Shown here: piece after piece, positions 36,091-44,632 of the stretch | How the letters are laid out: the number at the start of each line of letters is the position of its first letter | How positions within the stretch are numbered: the first letter of the stretch is position 1 | DNA from: Nitrospira sp. | GTDB lineage: Bacteria; Nitrospirota; Nitrospiria; Nitrospirales; Nitrospiraceae | Direction: 5' to 3' | DNA: 44,632 nucleotides | NCBI GenBank assembly: GCA_013140455.1 | Contig: JABFSU010000103.1 | Span: 1-44,632 of the forward strand | The notes under the pieces: generated by a model | The model's database searches: none | The model's input: the letters and a program-made list of their open reading frames with translations, nothing else | Told to the model about the DNA's origin: nothing | Program-made: the position numbers and the translations under genes

Positions 36091-36111
36091 AATGCCGGGA
36101 TACCCGGCATT
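36091..36111 (+). terminator. hairpin terminator after the third oxidase-fold gene
   Basis: AATGCCGGG (36091-36099) and CCCGGCATT (36103-36111) form a perfect 9-bp stem with a 3-nt loop, 3 nt after the stop codon. No T-run follows. Confidence 0.6.
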
Positions 36112-36120
36112 CACCTGAGC

Positions 36121-36159
36121 TCCGCAGCCTGTGGGACGGCCTCCCGCGCAGGCTGCGGA
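36121..36159 (+). terminator. second, longer hairpin
   Basis: TCCGCAGCCTG (36121-36131) pairs with CAGGCTGCGGA (36149-36159), with an inner GGGA/TCCC pairing. Together with the hairpin at 36091 it suggests a strong transcript boundary before the next gene. Confidence 0.55.
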
Positions 36160-36231
36160 CATCACGGTGGCAAGCAGCTTGGTGGGGTATCGAGGACAGG
36201 GTTTGATTCATCTCACAGCGGAGGGAGCACG

Positions 36232-36789
36232 ATGCACAGCGCGAAGATCGGTCAACGGCTCGGATTCGGCGTTGCGATGACGATGGTGTGGGGCCTGGTT
36301 GTCGCTGGGCCAGCTCTGGCGGAGCCGATTGAGGCGAACCCGACCGAAGCCGCGCTTACCCAGGTCGCAGTGGCGGCGCCGGCTCTGGCCCAGCATGGGC
36401 ATCATAGTCCGGAATCGTTCGCAACGCATTCCATTACGGAGGCGCAGCGACTGGCGATGGAGCAACAATATGGTGTCAGCATTCTGGGCGTCAGGGTCAC
36501 GGCTGCCGGGCATATGCTCGACTTCCGCTATCGTGTGCTGGACACAACAAAAGCCGGGCGGCTGATTCGTCCCAAGATGGGACTGGCCCTCGTCGATCAG
36601 GCCACGAAAGCCGAGATGCCAGTGCCCGTGATGGATAAAGTGGGGGCCTTGAAGCAGACGCGCAGCCATCTGTACGCCGACCGGACCTACTCCGTCTTAT
36701 TCGCGAACCGCGGCGGGGTCATTAAGGCCGGCAGCAAGGTCTCGATTCAATTCGGCGATCTCACGTTGGACAACCTCATCGTGGAGTAA
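36232..36789 (+). CDS. small secreted His-containing protein, unrecognised family
   Basis: ATG 36232 follows GGAGGGAG (185 aa). A signal peptide ends near ALAEP, and the mature N-terminus has a His cluster (AQHGHHSPESFATHS) that could bind metal. The rest is a compact beta domain with HMLDFRYRVLD and DKVGALKQTR segments. It lies after the oxidase-fold genes and 3 nt before the protease gene, so it is probably made together with the protease. Metal binding is inferred only from the His cluster. Confidence 0.75.
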   Translation: MHSAKIGQRLGFGVAMTMVWGLVVAGPALAEPIEANPTEAALTQVAVAAPALAQHGHHSPESFATHSITEAQRLAMEQQYGVSILGVRVTAAGHMLDFRYRVLDTTKAGRLIRPKMGLALVDQATKAEMPVPVMDKVGALKQTRSHLYADRTYSVLFANRGGVIKAGSKVSIQFGDLTLDNLIVE

Positions 36790-36792
36790 CCG

Positions 36793-38370
36793 GTGAAACC
36801 GATCCGGCGCATCGCGGGATTGCTGACAGGGACGCTGCTCTGGTCTCTGCTCGCCGCGTCGGTTCACGCCGCCGTCATCGAGCCGGAACTGAACCTCTTG
36901 CTACAGGCACGAGGCGCCGGTGAAGCGATTCCCGTCATTGTGACGTTTCCGCGCGTGGTCGATCCCTGGTCTCTCCAGGAGACCGATCGGCGGCAGCGCC
37001 GCTCCCGGCTTCTTCAGGCGTTGCAACAGGAGGCGCAGGGATTTCCCGCGCAGGTTCACCGGTACGCCGAGGAACACGGCGCGACACAGATCAAATCCTT
37101 GTGGGCGGCTCATACGCTGGCGCTCTCGGGTGAGCCGTCGCTGATTCGTGATCTTGCGGCGCTCTCCGGCGTCGAGTCGATTCGACAGGATCGGATCATG
37201 CGGGTATTTGCCGGCTCGCAGGGGCATCACTCGATACAGCTTGGGCGGAACGGACTCCCGTCGGTGCGGAAGCCGAGGCATGATCCGGATCGCACCGGCT
37301 CGGTGTCGGCATTGGGACCTCACGAGACCGGTTCCCAGGCCTCTGCTGTTTCTGCTGCTCCCACCTCATCGCCGGAATGGAACCTGACCGCAGTCAAAGG
37401 CCCGGATCTCTGGGCCTTGGGATTTACCGGGCAGGGCGTGGTCGTGGCAAGTCTGGACACCGGTGTGGACGCGCAGCATCCGGATTTGTCGGCGCAATAT
37501 CGCGGGGGTACCAATAGCTGGTTCGACCCGCATGGCGAGCATGCGACTCCGGCCGATCTGGACGGGCATGGCACCCATGCGATGAGTCTGGCCGTCGGCC
37601 GCGTGAGCGGCGGGACGGCGATCGGGATGGCGCCCGATGCCCAGTGGATCACCGCCAAGCTGTTCAACGATGCCGGATTTTCCAGGGAAAGTCTCATGCA
37701 TCAGAGCTTACAGTGGGCGCTGGATCCGGATGGCGATGTCGCGACGGACGATGCGCCGGATGTCGTCATTCTTTCGTGGGCCGTCGCCACGGTGAATGTG
37801 TGCAACCGGGCGTTTCAAGACGAGTTAGATGCGCTGCGGGCGTCCGGCATTGCCGTTGTGCTGTCCGCGGGGAACTCGGGGGCCGGTGCGTCAACGAGTA
37901 TCAGTCCGGCCAATAATCCTGGGCAGCTTTCCGTCGGCTCAGTGAACCAGCAGCTCACGTTGTCACCGTTCAGCAGCAGGGGGCCCTCGGCCTGTGACGG
38001 AGGGATGTTCCCGGCGGTGGTGGCCCCTGGCGAACAGGTGCGGGTGGCGGATCGGTCGTTCGGCGGGATGCTGAATTATGCCACGGTGACGGGCACCTCA
38101 TTCGCCGCGCCACATGTGGCGGGAGCGCTGGCGTTGCTGAAGAGCGCGGTGCCGGCCGCGCCGCTTCCGGTTTTAGAGTCGGCGTTACAGGCGACCGCGG
38201 TTCCCTTGGCGCCCCAAGACGATTCGGCGCAGCCGCGCCCATGGCTGATCGACACATTGGCCGCCTATCGCGCCGCCTTGATCGGATCCGGTTCCGAAGG
38301 CCCCCTCGATCGCGAGGGGCCGAGGGCCGGAGGCGATGCGACCGGCCTCAGACAGGGAGTCCTGCGATGA
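36793..38370 (+). CDS. subtilisin-like (S8) serine protease with propeptide
   Basis: The start is GTG 36793, with GGAG inside the end of the previous gene (525 aa). After a signal peptide, residues about 28-140 form an I9-type inhibitory propeptide. The catalytic triad is intact: Asp222 (SLDTGVD), His259 (DGHGTHA) and Ser436 (TGTSFAAPHVAG), with oxyanion Asn361 (SAGNSGAG). It should mature outside the cytoplasm and could process the secreted proteins encoded upstream. The C-terminal tail past residue 495 is Gly- and Arg-rich and unrecognised. Confidence 0.92.
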   Translation: MKPIRRIAGLLTGTLLWSLLAASVHAAVIEPELNLLLQARGAGEAIPVIVTFPRVVDPWSLQETDRRQRRSRLLQALQQEAQGFPAQVHRYAEEHGATQIKSLWAAHTLALSGEPSLIRDLAALSGVESIRQDRIMRVFAGSQGHHSIQLGRNGLPSVRKPRHDPDRTGSVSALGPHETGSQASAVSAAPTSSPEWNLTAVKGPDLWALGFTGQGVVVASLDTGVDAQHPDLSAQYRGGTNSWFDPHGEHATPADLDGHGTHAMSLAVGRVSGGTAIGMAPDAQWITAKLFNDAGFSRESLMHQSLQWALDPDGDVATDDAPDVVILSWAVATVNVCNRAFQDELDALRASGIAVVLSAGNSGAGASTSISPANNPGQLSVGSVNQQLTLSPFSSRGPSACDGGMFPAVVAPGEQVRVADRSFGGMLNYATVTGTSFAAPHVAGALALLKSAVPAAPLPVLESALQATAVPLAPQDDSAQPRPWLIDTLAAYRAALIGSGSEGPLDREGPRAGGDATGLRQGVLR

Positions 38371-38483
38371 ATGTCCACGATGAGCCGATGGTGGTGGTGA
38401 TGATCGGATTCCTGTTTCTTTTATGGATTGCGCTGGCGATCGCTTTGTGGCGCACCGTCAGTTTGGCGCTGGTGGCTGGATGA
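38367..38483 (+). CDS. 38-aa single-span membrane protein
   Basis: ATG 38367 overlaps the protease stop (ATGA) and has AGGGAG 7 nt upstream. The 38-residue product is mostly one membrane helix (VVVMIGFLFLLWIALAIALW) between short polar ends. Translational coupling to the protease suggests a real gene. Function is unknown. Confidence 0.6.
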   Translation: MNVHDEPMVVVMIGFLFLLWIALAIALWRTVSLALVAG

Positions 38484-38557
38484 CTACGATGGCCTGGTAC
38501 GGGGGAGAGCTGCGACTGCCTTCGGGGTTGCCGTGTCGTTCTCTGGCGTCGGTCAAG

Positions 38558-38676
38558 CCCCTCAAAAGTAGCGCGTACCTTCGTAGTGCGTACCATTCGG
38601 CGTGTGGTTTGGGTGGGTCTTCCCTCAACAAGGCGTAGTCCTGCGACTGTCGCGGGGGGTGGTCGTCGCGTATACC
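38558..38676 (+). ncRNA. structured leader-like element, copy B
   Basis: Same blocks as copy A: CCCCTCAAAAGTAG at 38558-38571, CAACAAGGCGTAGTC at 38626-38640, CGACTG 3 nt later, and GTATACC after exactly 20 nt. The first hairpin is TAGCGC with GTGC-G-TA around CTTCG; the second is GCGTAGTC with GACTG-T-CGC. The spacer between the two long blocks is 54 nt, against 39 nt in copy A. It ends about 97 nt before gspG, so it should lie in the leader of the secretion operon. Confidence 0.6.
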
Positions 38677-38772
38677 GGTTACGACAGGAGTGTATAGGGG
38701 TGGCAAGAGCCCTGGCTGCGTGCAGCGCAGGTCCCGGCCGAGGATGATGAGGCGTTGAGTAGGAGGAATGGC

Positions 38773-39216
38773 ATGATGAGCGACAAGAAAGGCCTAGGCG
38801 GTCGGTGTGGCAAGGGATCGGAGGGATTTACCTTGCTGGAGTTGCTGGTGGTGATGGTCATTATCGGATTGCTGGCGTCATTTGTCGGGCCGCGCTACTT
38901 CTCGCAAATCGGGAAGTCGGAGGTCAAGTCGGCCAAGGCGCAGCTGGATGCGCTGGAGAAGGCGCTCGATCAATACCGGCTCGATCTGGGCAAGTATCCG
39001 TCTACGGAACAGGGGCTGGTCGCGCTGGTGTCCAAGCCTGCGAATGAAGCGAAATGGGATGGTCCCTACTTGAAGAAAACCGTGCCGCCAGATCCTTGGG
39101 GGAGTCCCTACAGCTACAAATTCCCCGGAGAGCATAGTGAGTTCGACCTCTGGTCGTTCGGCCGGGACGGACAGCCTGGGGGCACTGCTGAAAACGAAGA
39201 TATCAAGAACTGGTAA
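38773..39216 (+). CDS. gspG: type II secretion major pseudopilin GspG
   Basis: ATG 38773 follows GGAGG by 6 nt (147 aa). The prepilin cleavage motif is visible at Gly18-Phe19 (SEGFTLLELLVV), followed by the hydrophobic stalk helix. The C-terminal DPWGSPYSYKFPGEHSEFDL and FGRDGQPGG segments are typical of GspG, including calcium-loop residues. It is the main building block of the periplasmic pseudopilus and the first gene after leader element B. Confidence 0.95.
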   Translation: MMSDKKGLGGRCGKGSEGFTLLELLVVMVIIGLLASFVGPRYFSQIGKSEVKSAKAQLDALEKALDQYRLDLGKYPSTEQGLVALVSKPANEAKWDGPYLKKTVPPDPWGSPYSYKFPGEHSEFDLWSFGRDGQPGGTAENEDIKNW

Positions 39217-39230
39217 CGGGGTATCGCGCC

Positions 39231-40420
39231 ATGCGGTTTGAAGTCAGAGCCTTTCACTACGCCCATCCCGGCATCGTGGCGCTTCATGTCGAAGCCATCA
39301 CGCCGGAGGAGGCCCGGTCGCAAGCCGAGGAACAGGGCTATCAGGTGCTGCGTGTGCAGACCGGCGGATTGGCGCGCGCCTTCGCGTTCACACGAGCGCA
39401 ACCGTTTCCGGTCGTGTTGTTCAGCCAGGAACTGGTGGCGCTGTTGCGCGCGGGGTTGTCCTTGATGGAATCCCTCGAAACTCTGGCGGAGAAGGAACGT
39501 CATCCCGATGTCAGCCGGGTGCTCCAGGGTTTGCTCACCAAGTTGCGTGAGGGGCAGACGCTTTCCGCCGCCCTCGAGCGGTTTCCTTCGAGCTTCCCGT
39601 CGCTCTACGTGGCGACGGTGCGGGCCAGTGAACGCACCGGGGACGTCGCTGAGGCTCTGACCCGCTACGTCGTGTATCACGGCCAGTTGGACAGTGTCCG
39701 GAAGAAGCTGGTCAGCGCGTCGATTTATCCGCTGGTCCTGCTGGGAGTGGGTGGTCTCGTGATGCTGTTCCTTCTGCTCTATGTGGTGCCGAAGTTCAGC
39801 CGTCTCTACGAGGATGTCCGGGGCGAGCTTCCCCTGATGTCTCAGCTGCTCCTGGAGTGGGGACGGTTGCTTGAACGGCATGGGTCGGAAGTCATGGTCG
39901 GGATCGCCGTTAGCCTGCTGGCGGTGATCTATGCCGCGACCCGCCGATCGGTACGGGACTGGGTCACTGACCGAGTCCGCGCCCTCCCGGCGCTGCGCGA
40001 CCGGTTTCTGGTCTACGACCTGGCGCGGTTCTATCGCACGCTCGGGATGCTGCTGCGTGGCGGCACTCCGGCCGTCCAGGCGCTCGGCATGACGACGAAT
40101 CTCTTGCCGCTGTCGTTACGAACCAAGTTGACTCTGGCCACCGGAGCCATTCGGGAAGGCCAATCGTTTTCCATGTCGATGGAACGCTATGACCTGACGA
40201 CGCCGGTGGCGCTGCGGATGCTGCGGGTCGGCGAACGCAGCGGCCAGATGGGCGACATGATGGAGCGCATCGCCGGTTTCTACGATGAGGAGATTGCGCG
40301 GTGGGTCGATTGGATGAGCCGCCTGATCGAGCCCGTCTTGATGACGGTCATCGGGGTCGTCATCGGCACGATTGTGGTGTTGATGTATTTCCCAATTTTT
40401 GAATTGGCCGGGAGTCTTCA

Positions 40421-40424
<4 letters not shown>
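39231..40424 (+). CDS. gspF: type II secretion inner-membrane platform protein GspF
   Basis: The 397-aa protein has the paired GspF/PilC domains (about residues 65-190 and 270-390) with three membrane helices (LVLLGVGGLVMLFLLLYVV, VMVGIAVSLLAVIY, and a C-terminal MTVIGVVIGTIVVLMYFPIF). It anchors the assembly ATPase GspE to the membrane. It lies 14 nt after gspG and overlaps gspE by ATGA. Confidence 0.93.
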
Positions 40425-42116
<1,692 letters not shown>

Positions 42117-42136
<20 letters not shown>

Positions 42137-42932
42137 ACAGGTGCAGGTGCTCGTGACTCCGGCCAGCCTCACCCTGGTGCGGTTCGGCAGAGGTCTCCGG
42201 CCTGCCGTGATCGGGAGCGCGACGGTCCCGGTGAGCGATCGCGGCGCCAAAGGGATGCCCAATTGGACCAGCGCCCTCGTCGCTCTTGCCCAGGTGCTGA
42301 CCGCGGAGGAGTGGCGTCACGGCGATCTCTCGATTGTCCTGTCCAACCATTTTATGCGGTATCAGGTGGTGCCGTGGCGGGATGAATTGCGTGACGAGTC
42401 CGAGTTGATCGGGTATGTCCGGCAGCTGATGAGCGGCGCCTATGGACGGCGATCAGCCGATTGGTCGGTCGAAATCAGCATCGACGGCGTGGGGCAGCCG
42501 TGTGTGGGCAGTGCGGTCGATATCCAGTTGATCCATGAGCTGCAGGCCATCGCCGCTCACCAAGGCAGACGGTTGGTCTCGGTGAGGCCGCTCTTGATGG
42601 AGGCGTTCAATTGGGCGAAGGCCTGGCTGAAGACGGCGTGCCAGTGGCTGGTGATCGTAGAAGACGGCATGATGTGCGCCGCGCTGGTCGGCCATGGGCG
42701 CTGGGTCGTGGTGAGAACGTGCCGAACGGGGTCTGATTGGCCAGCCGAACTCGTGGCCATGCTGGAGCGTGAACAATTCCTTGTTGATGAAGCGGAATCT
42801 GCGCAAACGGTCTTATTGCACGTGGTGAACGGGGAGTCGATGGAACTGCCGGCGAATCAATGGACCGTGCGGCACCTTCGGGCTGATCAACCCTCAAAGG
42901 CGAGCGCCTCGGTATTGTCATGCGTCCTTTAG
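42117..42932 (+). CDS. PilM/GspL-cytoplasmic-domain-like protein
   Basis: GTG 42117, 9 nt after GGAGG, overlaps the end of gspE (271 aa); a longer GTG start at 42090 has no Shine-Dalgarno. The sequence lacks signal peptide and membrane helix. Features such as LSIVLSNHFMRYQVVPW and the WLVIVEDGMMCAALV strand fit the actin-like fold shared by PilM and the cytoplasmic part of GspL. It probably links GspE to the PilN-like protein encoded next. The identification is by position and fold pattern rather than by strong motifs. Confidence 0.7.
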
Positions 42933-43465
42933 AACTCGACTATAGCGGGCGCCGTTCCCGGGTGACGCTGGAGGCGGTGGCCTGGTTTGGGGTGGGGCTG
43001 TTGGTTCTGGCCGTCAGTGTTACGCAGTACGGAGAAGTGACGGAAGCCCTTGAGCGTCAGGAGAGCCGTTTCGATTCGCTTCGTGCGCAGTTGGACCGCG
43101 CCGCGAAGGCGAAAGAGCGGCGCGTGGCAGAGGCGAAGGCGCGAGAGCCGGAGTTGAAGGAGGCGAAAGCGGTATTGCGGCGGCTGGCGATGCCCTGGGA
43201 GGGTGTGTTCGGGGCATTGGAGCAAGCGACACGGGTGCATCGAGACCGGATTCGGGTGTTGGGCGTCCAGCCGGATGTGGAGAAAGGGCTGGTGTTGCTG
43301 ACGGGCGAGGCGAAGGACTTCGGTGAATTGATGGATTACTTGGACCGGATCGGGAACAGCGGGATGCTGAGGCGAGTGCGACTGGTGAATCACCAGGTGC
43401 AGACTGATGTGGCGGGCCGTCCGATTCGGTTTTACGCCGTGGCGGAATGGAAGACCGAACTATGA
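42920..43465 (+). CDS. PilN-like membrane assembly protein
   Basis: The 181-aa protein has one N-terminal membrane helix (VAWFGVGLLVLAVSVTQY), a coiled coil (about residues 40-90) and a small periplasmic alpha/beta domain ending FYAVAEWKTEL. This is the layout of PilN and of the periplasmic half of GspL. It overlaps both neighbours, indicating a tight operon. Confidence 0.75.
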   Translation: MRPLELDYSGRRSRVTLEAVAWFGVGLLVLAVSVTQYGEVTEALERQESRFDSLRAQLDRAAKAKERRVAEAKAREPELKEAKAVLRRLAMPWEGVFGALEQATRVHRDRIRVLGVQPDVEKGLVLLTGEAKDFGELMDYLDRIGNSGMLRRVRLVNHQVQTDVAGRPIRFYAVAEWKTEL

Positions 43466-44157
43466 AACTGACATCGCTGACAGTCACCGGGGTGCCCCAA
43501 GTTCGTCCCGTGACACTGCCTGCTCATCAGCCCAAGCCTGCGCTCCCGGATGCTCCGGGTGGTGTGTCGGTTGCAGTGGCTGCTCCGTCTGCCGTCTCTC
43601 GCGTGATGAGCCGGTGGCGATGGCGGGCCAGCCTGTGGAGCGCGCGGCTGGGACCGGTCGGACGGCTCGGACTGGGGCTGGCGGCGCTCGGCGCGACGTT
43701 TTACGTGGGCACGGTGGTTCCTGGGCAATCGGACTTACAGGAAGGGCAGAGCGCTGTGTCTACTCTGCGCGAGCAAGTGATGCAAGAGGCGGGGGGGGCG
43801 ACACTCGCACCGGCGGGGCCGGGAGAAGAGCTGGATCGGTTTTATAAGGTTATCCCTTCTGATTCCGAAATCTCGCAGGCCTTGCGTCAGATCTATCGCA
43901 TCAGCGCTGAGCTGGGGCTTCAGTTGGACCAGGCGGAGTATCGCATGGCCACGGAGGGACAAGGACGGTTGCTCCGCTATGAAGTGGCCTTTCCGGTTGT
44001 CGGCACGTATCCGCAGATTCGTCTCTTTCTTCGGCAGGTGTCTTCCAAAGTGCCCTTTGCCGTTCCGGACAAGGTGAATTTCGATTATCAGGATCCCAAG
44101 TCAGGACAGGTCCGGGCCACGATTCGGTTGTTGCTGTATTCAAGAAAGGATTCGTGA
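43462..44157 (+). CDS. PilO/GspM-like membrane assembly protein
   Basis: The start is ATG 43462, overlapping the previous stop (231 aa). A Pro-rich cytoplasmic N-terminus of about 55 residues is longer than usual for PilO. One membrane helix (LGLGLAALGATFYVGTVV), a short coil and a ferredoxin-like domain (VAFPVVGTYPQIRLFLRQV) follow. It probably pairs with the PilN-like protein in the inner-membrane platform. Confidence 0.72.
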   Translation: MKLTSLTVTGVPQVRPVTLPAHQPKPALPDAPGGVSVAVAAPSAVSRVMSRWRWRASLWSARLGPVGRLGLGLAALGATFYVGTVVPGQSDLQEGQSAVSTLREQVMQEAGGATLAPAGPGEELDRFYKVIPSDSEISQALRQIYRISAELGLQLDQAEYRMATEGQGRLLRYEVAFPVVGTYPQIRLFLRQVSSKVPFAVPDKVNFDYQDPKSGQVRATIRLLLYSRKDS

Positions 44158-44632
44158 TGCCGCTGCCTGAATCTCGGCGTCTATTCTGGTCGATCGGTAT
44201 GAGCCTGGCGCTGCAAGCAATGACGCTGGTTGCCATGGGGCCTGTTGTGCCAGGGCGGGCCGAGGCGGCCTCGCCGGCTTCGGACAGAGAGAACTCGATT
44301 CAGGCGGTTTCCGGTAAGCCTCTGAAGATCGTTCAGGTCAGCGCTGATTTGTCGAGAGACCTGGATCGCCTTGAGAAGCGAGGGGCTGGGGGCGAGGTCT
44401 TTGATCTCTTTTCCCCATCCGTTGGGTCTTCTTCCCTGCAGAAGGGGAAGGCGGGCGGGAAGAGAGTGGTCCCTGTGCAACCAGCCAAAGGTGAGGAGGA
44501 TGAGGTCGAGGTGATTACCAATGACACCGTGGTGCTGGTCCAGCCCCAGCCCCAGCCCCTGGAACCGGTTGTGGCGCTTCCGGCTCCCGCGCCGGTTGTG
44601 AGCGTGCCGCTCCCGCCGGCGATCCCGGTGAC
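44157..44632 (+). CDS. 5' part of an exported Pro-rich protein of the secretion operon
   Basis: ATG 44157 overlaps the previous stop and the frame is open to the window end (158 codons seen). A signal peptide (about residues 8-37, ending RAEAA) is followed by a charged segment, then a Pro/Val-rich tract (QPQPQPLEPVVALPAPAP). Position after PilO suggests a PilP/GspC-like periplasmic link or the start of a secretin-associated protein. The diagnostic part lies beyond the window, so the family is open. Confidence 0.7.
   Translation, partial: MPLPESRRLFWSIGMSLALQAMTLVAMGPVVPGRAEAASPASDRENSIQAVSGKPLKIVQVSADLSRDLDRLEKRGAGGEVFDLFSPSVGSSSLQKGKAGGKRVVPVQPAKGEEDEVEVITNDTVVLVQPQPQPLEPVVALPAPAPVVSVPLPPAIPV

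Overview
The window looks like a chromosomal segment of a Gram-negative, respiratory, cytochrome-rich bacterium. It encodes outer-membrane and type II secretion functions, lipoproteins, a complete System I cytochrome c maturation set and two very large multiheme cytochromes. The mix of genes and the GC-rich coding style suggest Nitrospirota (Nitrospira-like), but that is an inference from gene content and was not tested by any search.

Layout. (1) 1-1765: end of an integrative element (partial gene, excisionase-like HTH protein, tyrosine recombinase) abutting the 3' end of a tRNA-Arg(CCU) gene on the minus strand. (2) 1921-3330: a lipoprotein with a DUF4832-type glycoside-hydrolase-like fold. 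(3) 3644-14512: a divergent cluster that looks like an electron conduit across the envelope. The minus arm holds a b-type membrane protein, a 27-heme cytochrome and a TPR/zinc-peptidase membrane protein. The plus arm holds a cytochrome with 43 CxxCH motifs plus one CxxxCH, built from exact 294-bp tandem repeats, and a TPR/beta-barrel outer-membrane protein. The divergent control region has a sigma-54 promoter match and four dyads, each with a 6-bp centre. (4) 14515-23436: ccmABCDEFGHI (including a 59-aa ccmD) starting 2 nt after the porin stop, then an Fe-S/flavin oxidoreductase and a Sel1 lipoprotein. (5) 24065-38483: a 2228-aa secreted beta-helix/Ig protein, three multicopper-oxidase-fold proteins with progressive loss of copper ligands, a small His-rich secreted protein, a subtilisin-like protease and tiny proteins. 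(6) 38773-44632: a type II secretion / type IV pilus-like operon (GspG, GspF, GspE, PilM-, PilN- and PilO-like proteins, and a truncated Pro-rich exported protein).

How it may work together. Region 3 could carry electrons between the inner membrane and the cell exterior, and the Ccm operon directly behind it would supply the roughly 70 covalently bound hemes. Regions 5 and 6 look like secreted cargo and its secretion machine. A two-copy, structured leader-like element (23727-23830 and 38558-38676) precedes both the giant secreted protein and the secretion operon. It is the best candidate here for an undescribed regulatory RNA. All functional links are inference from sequence motifs and gene order.
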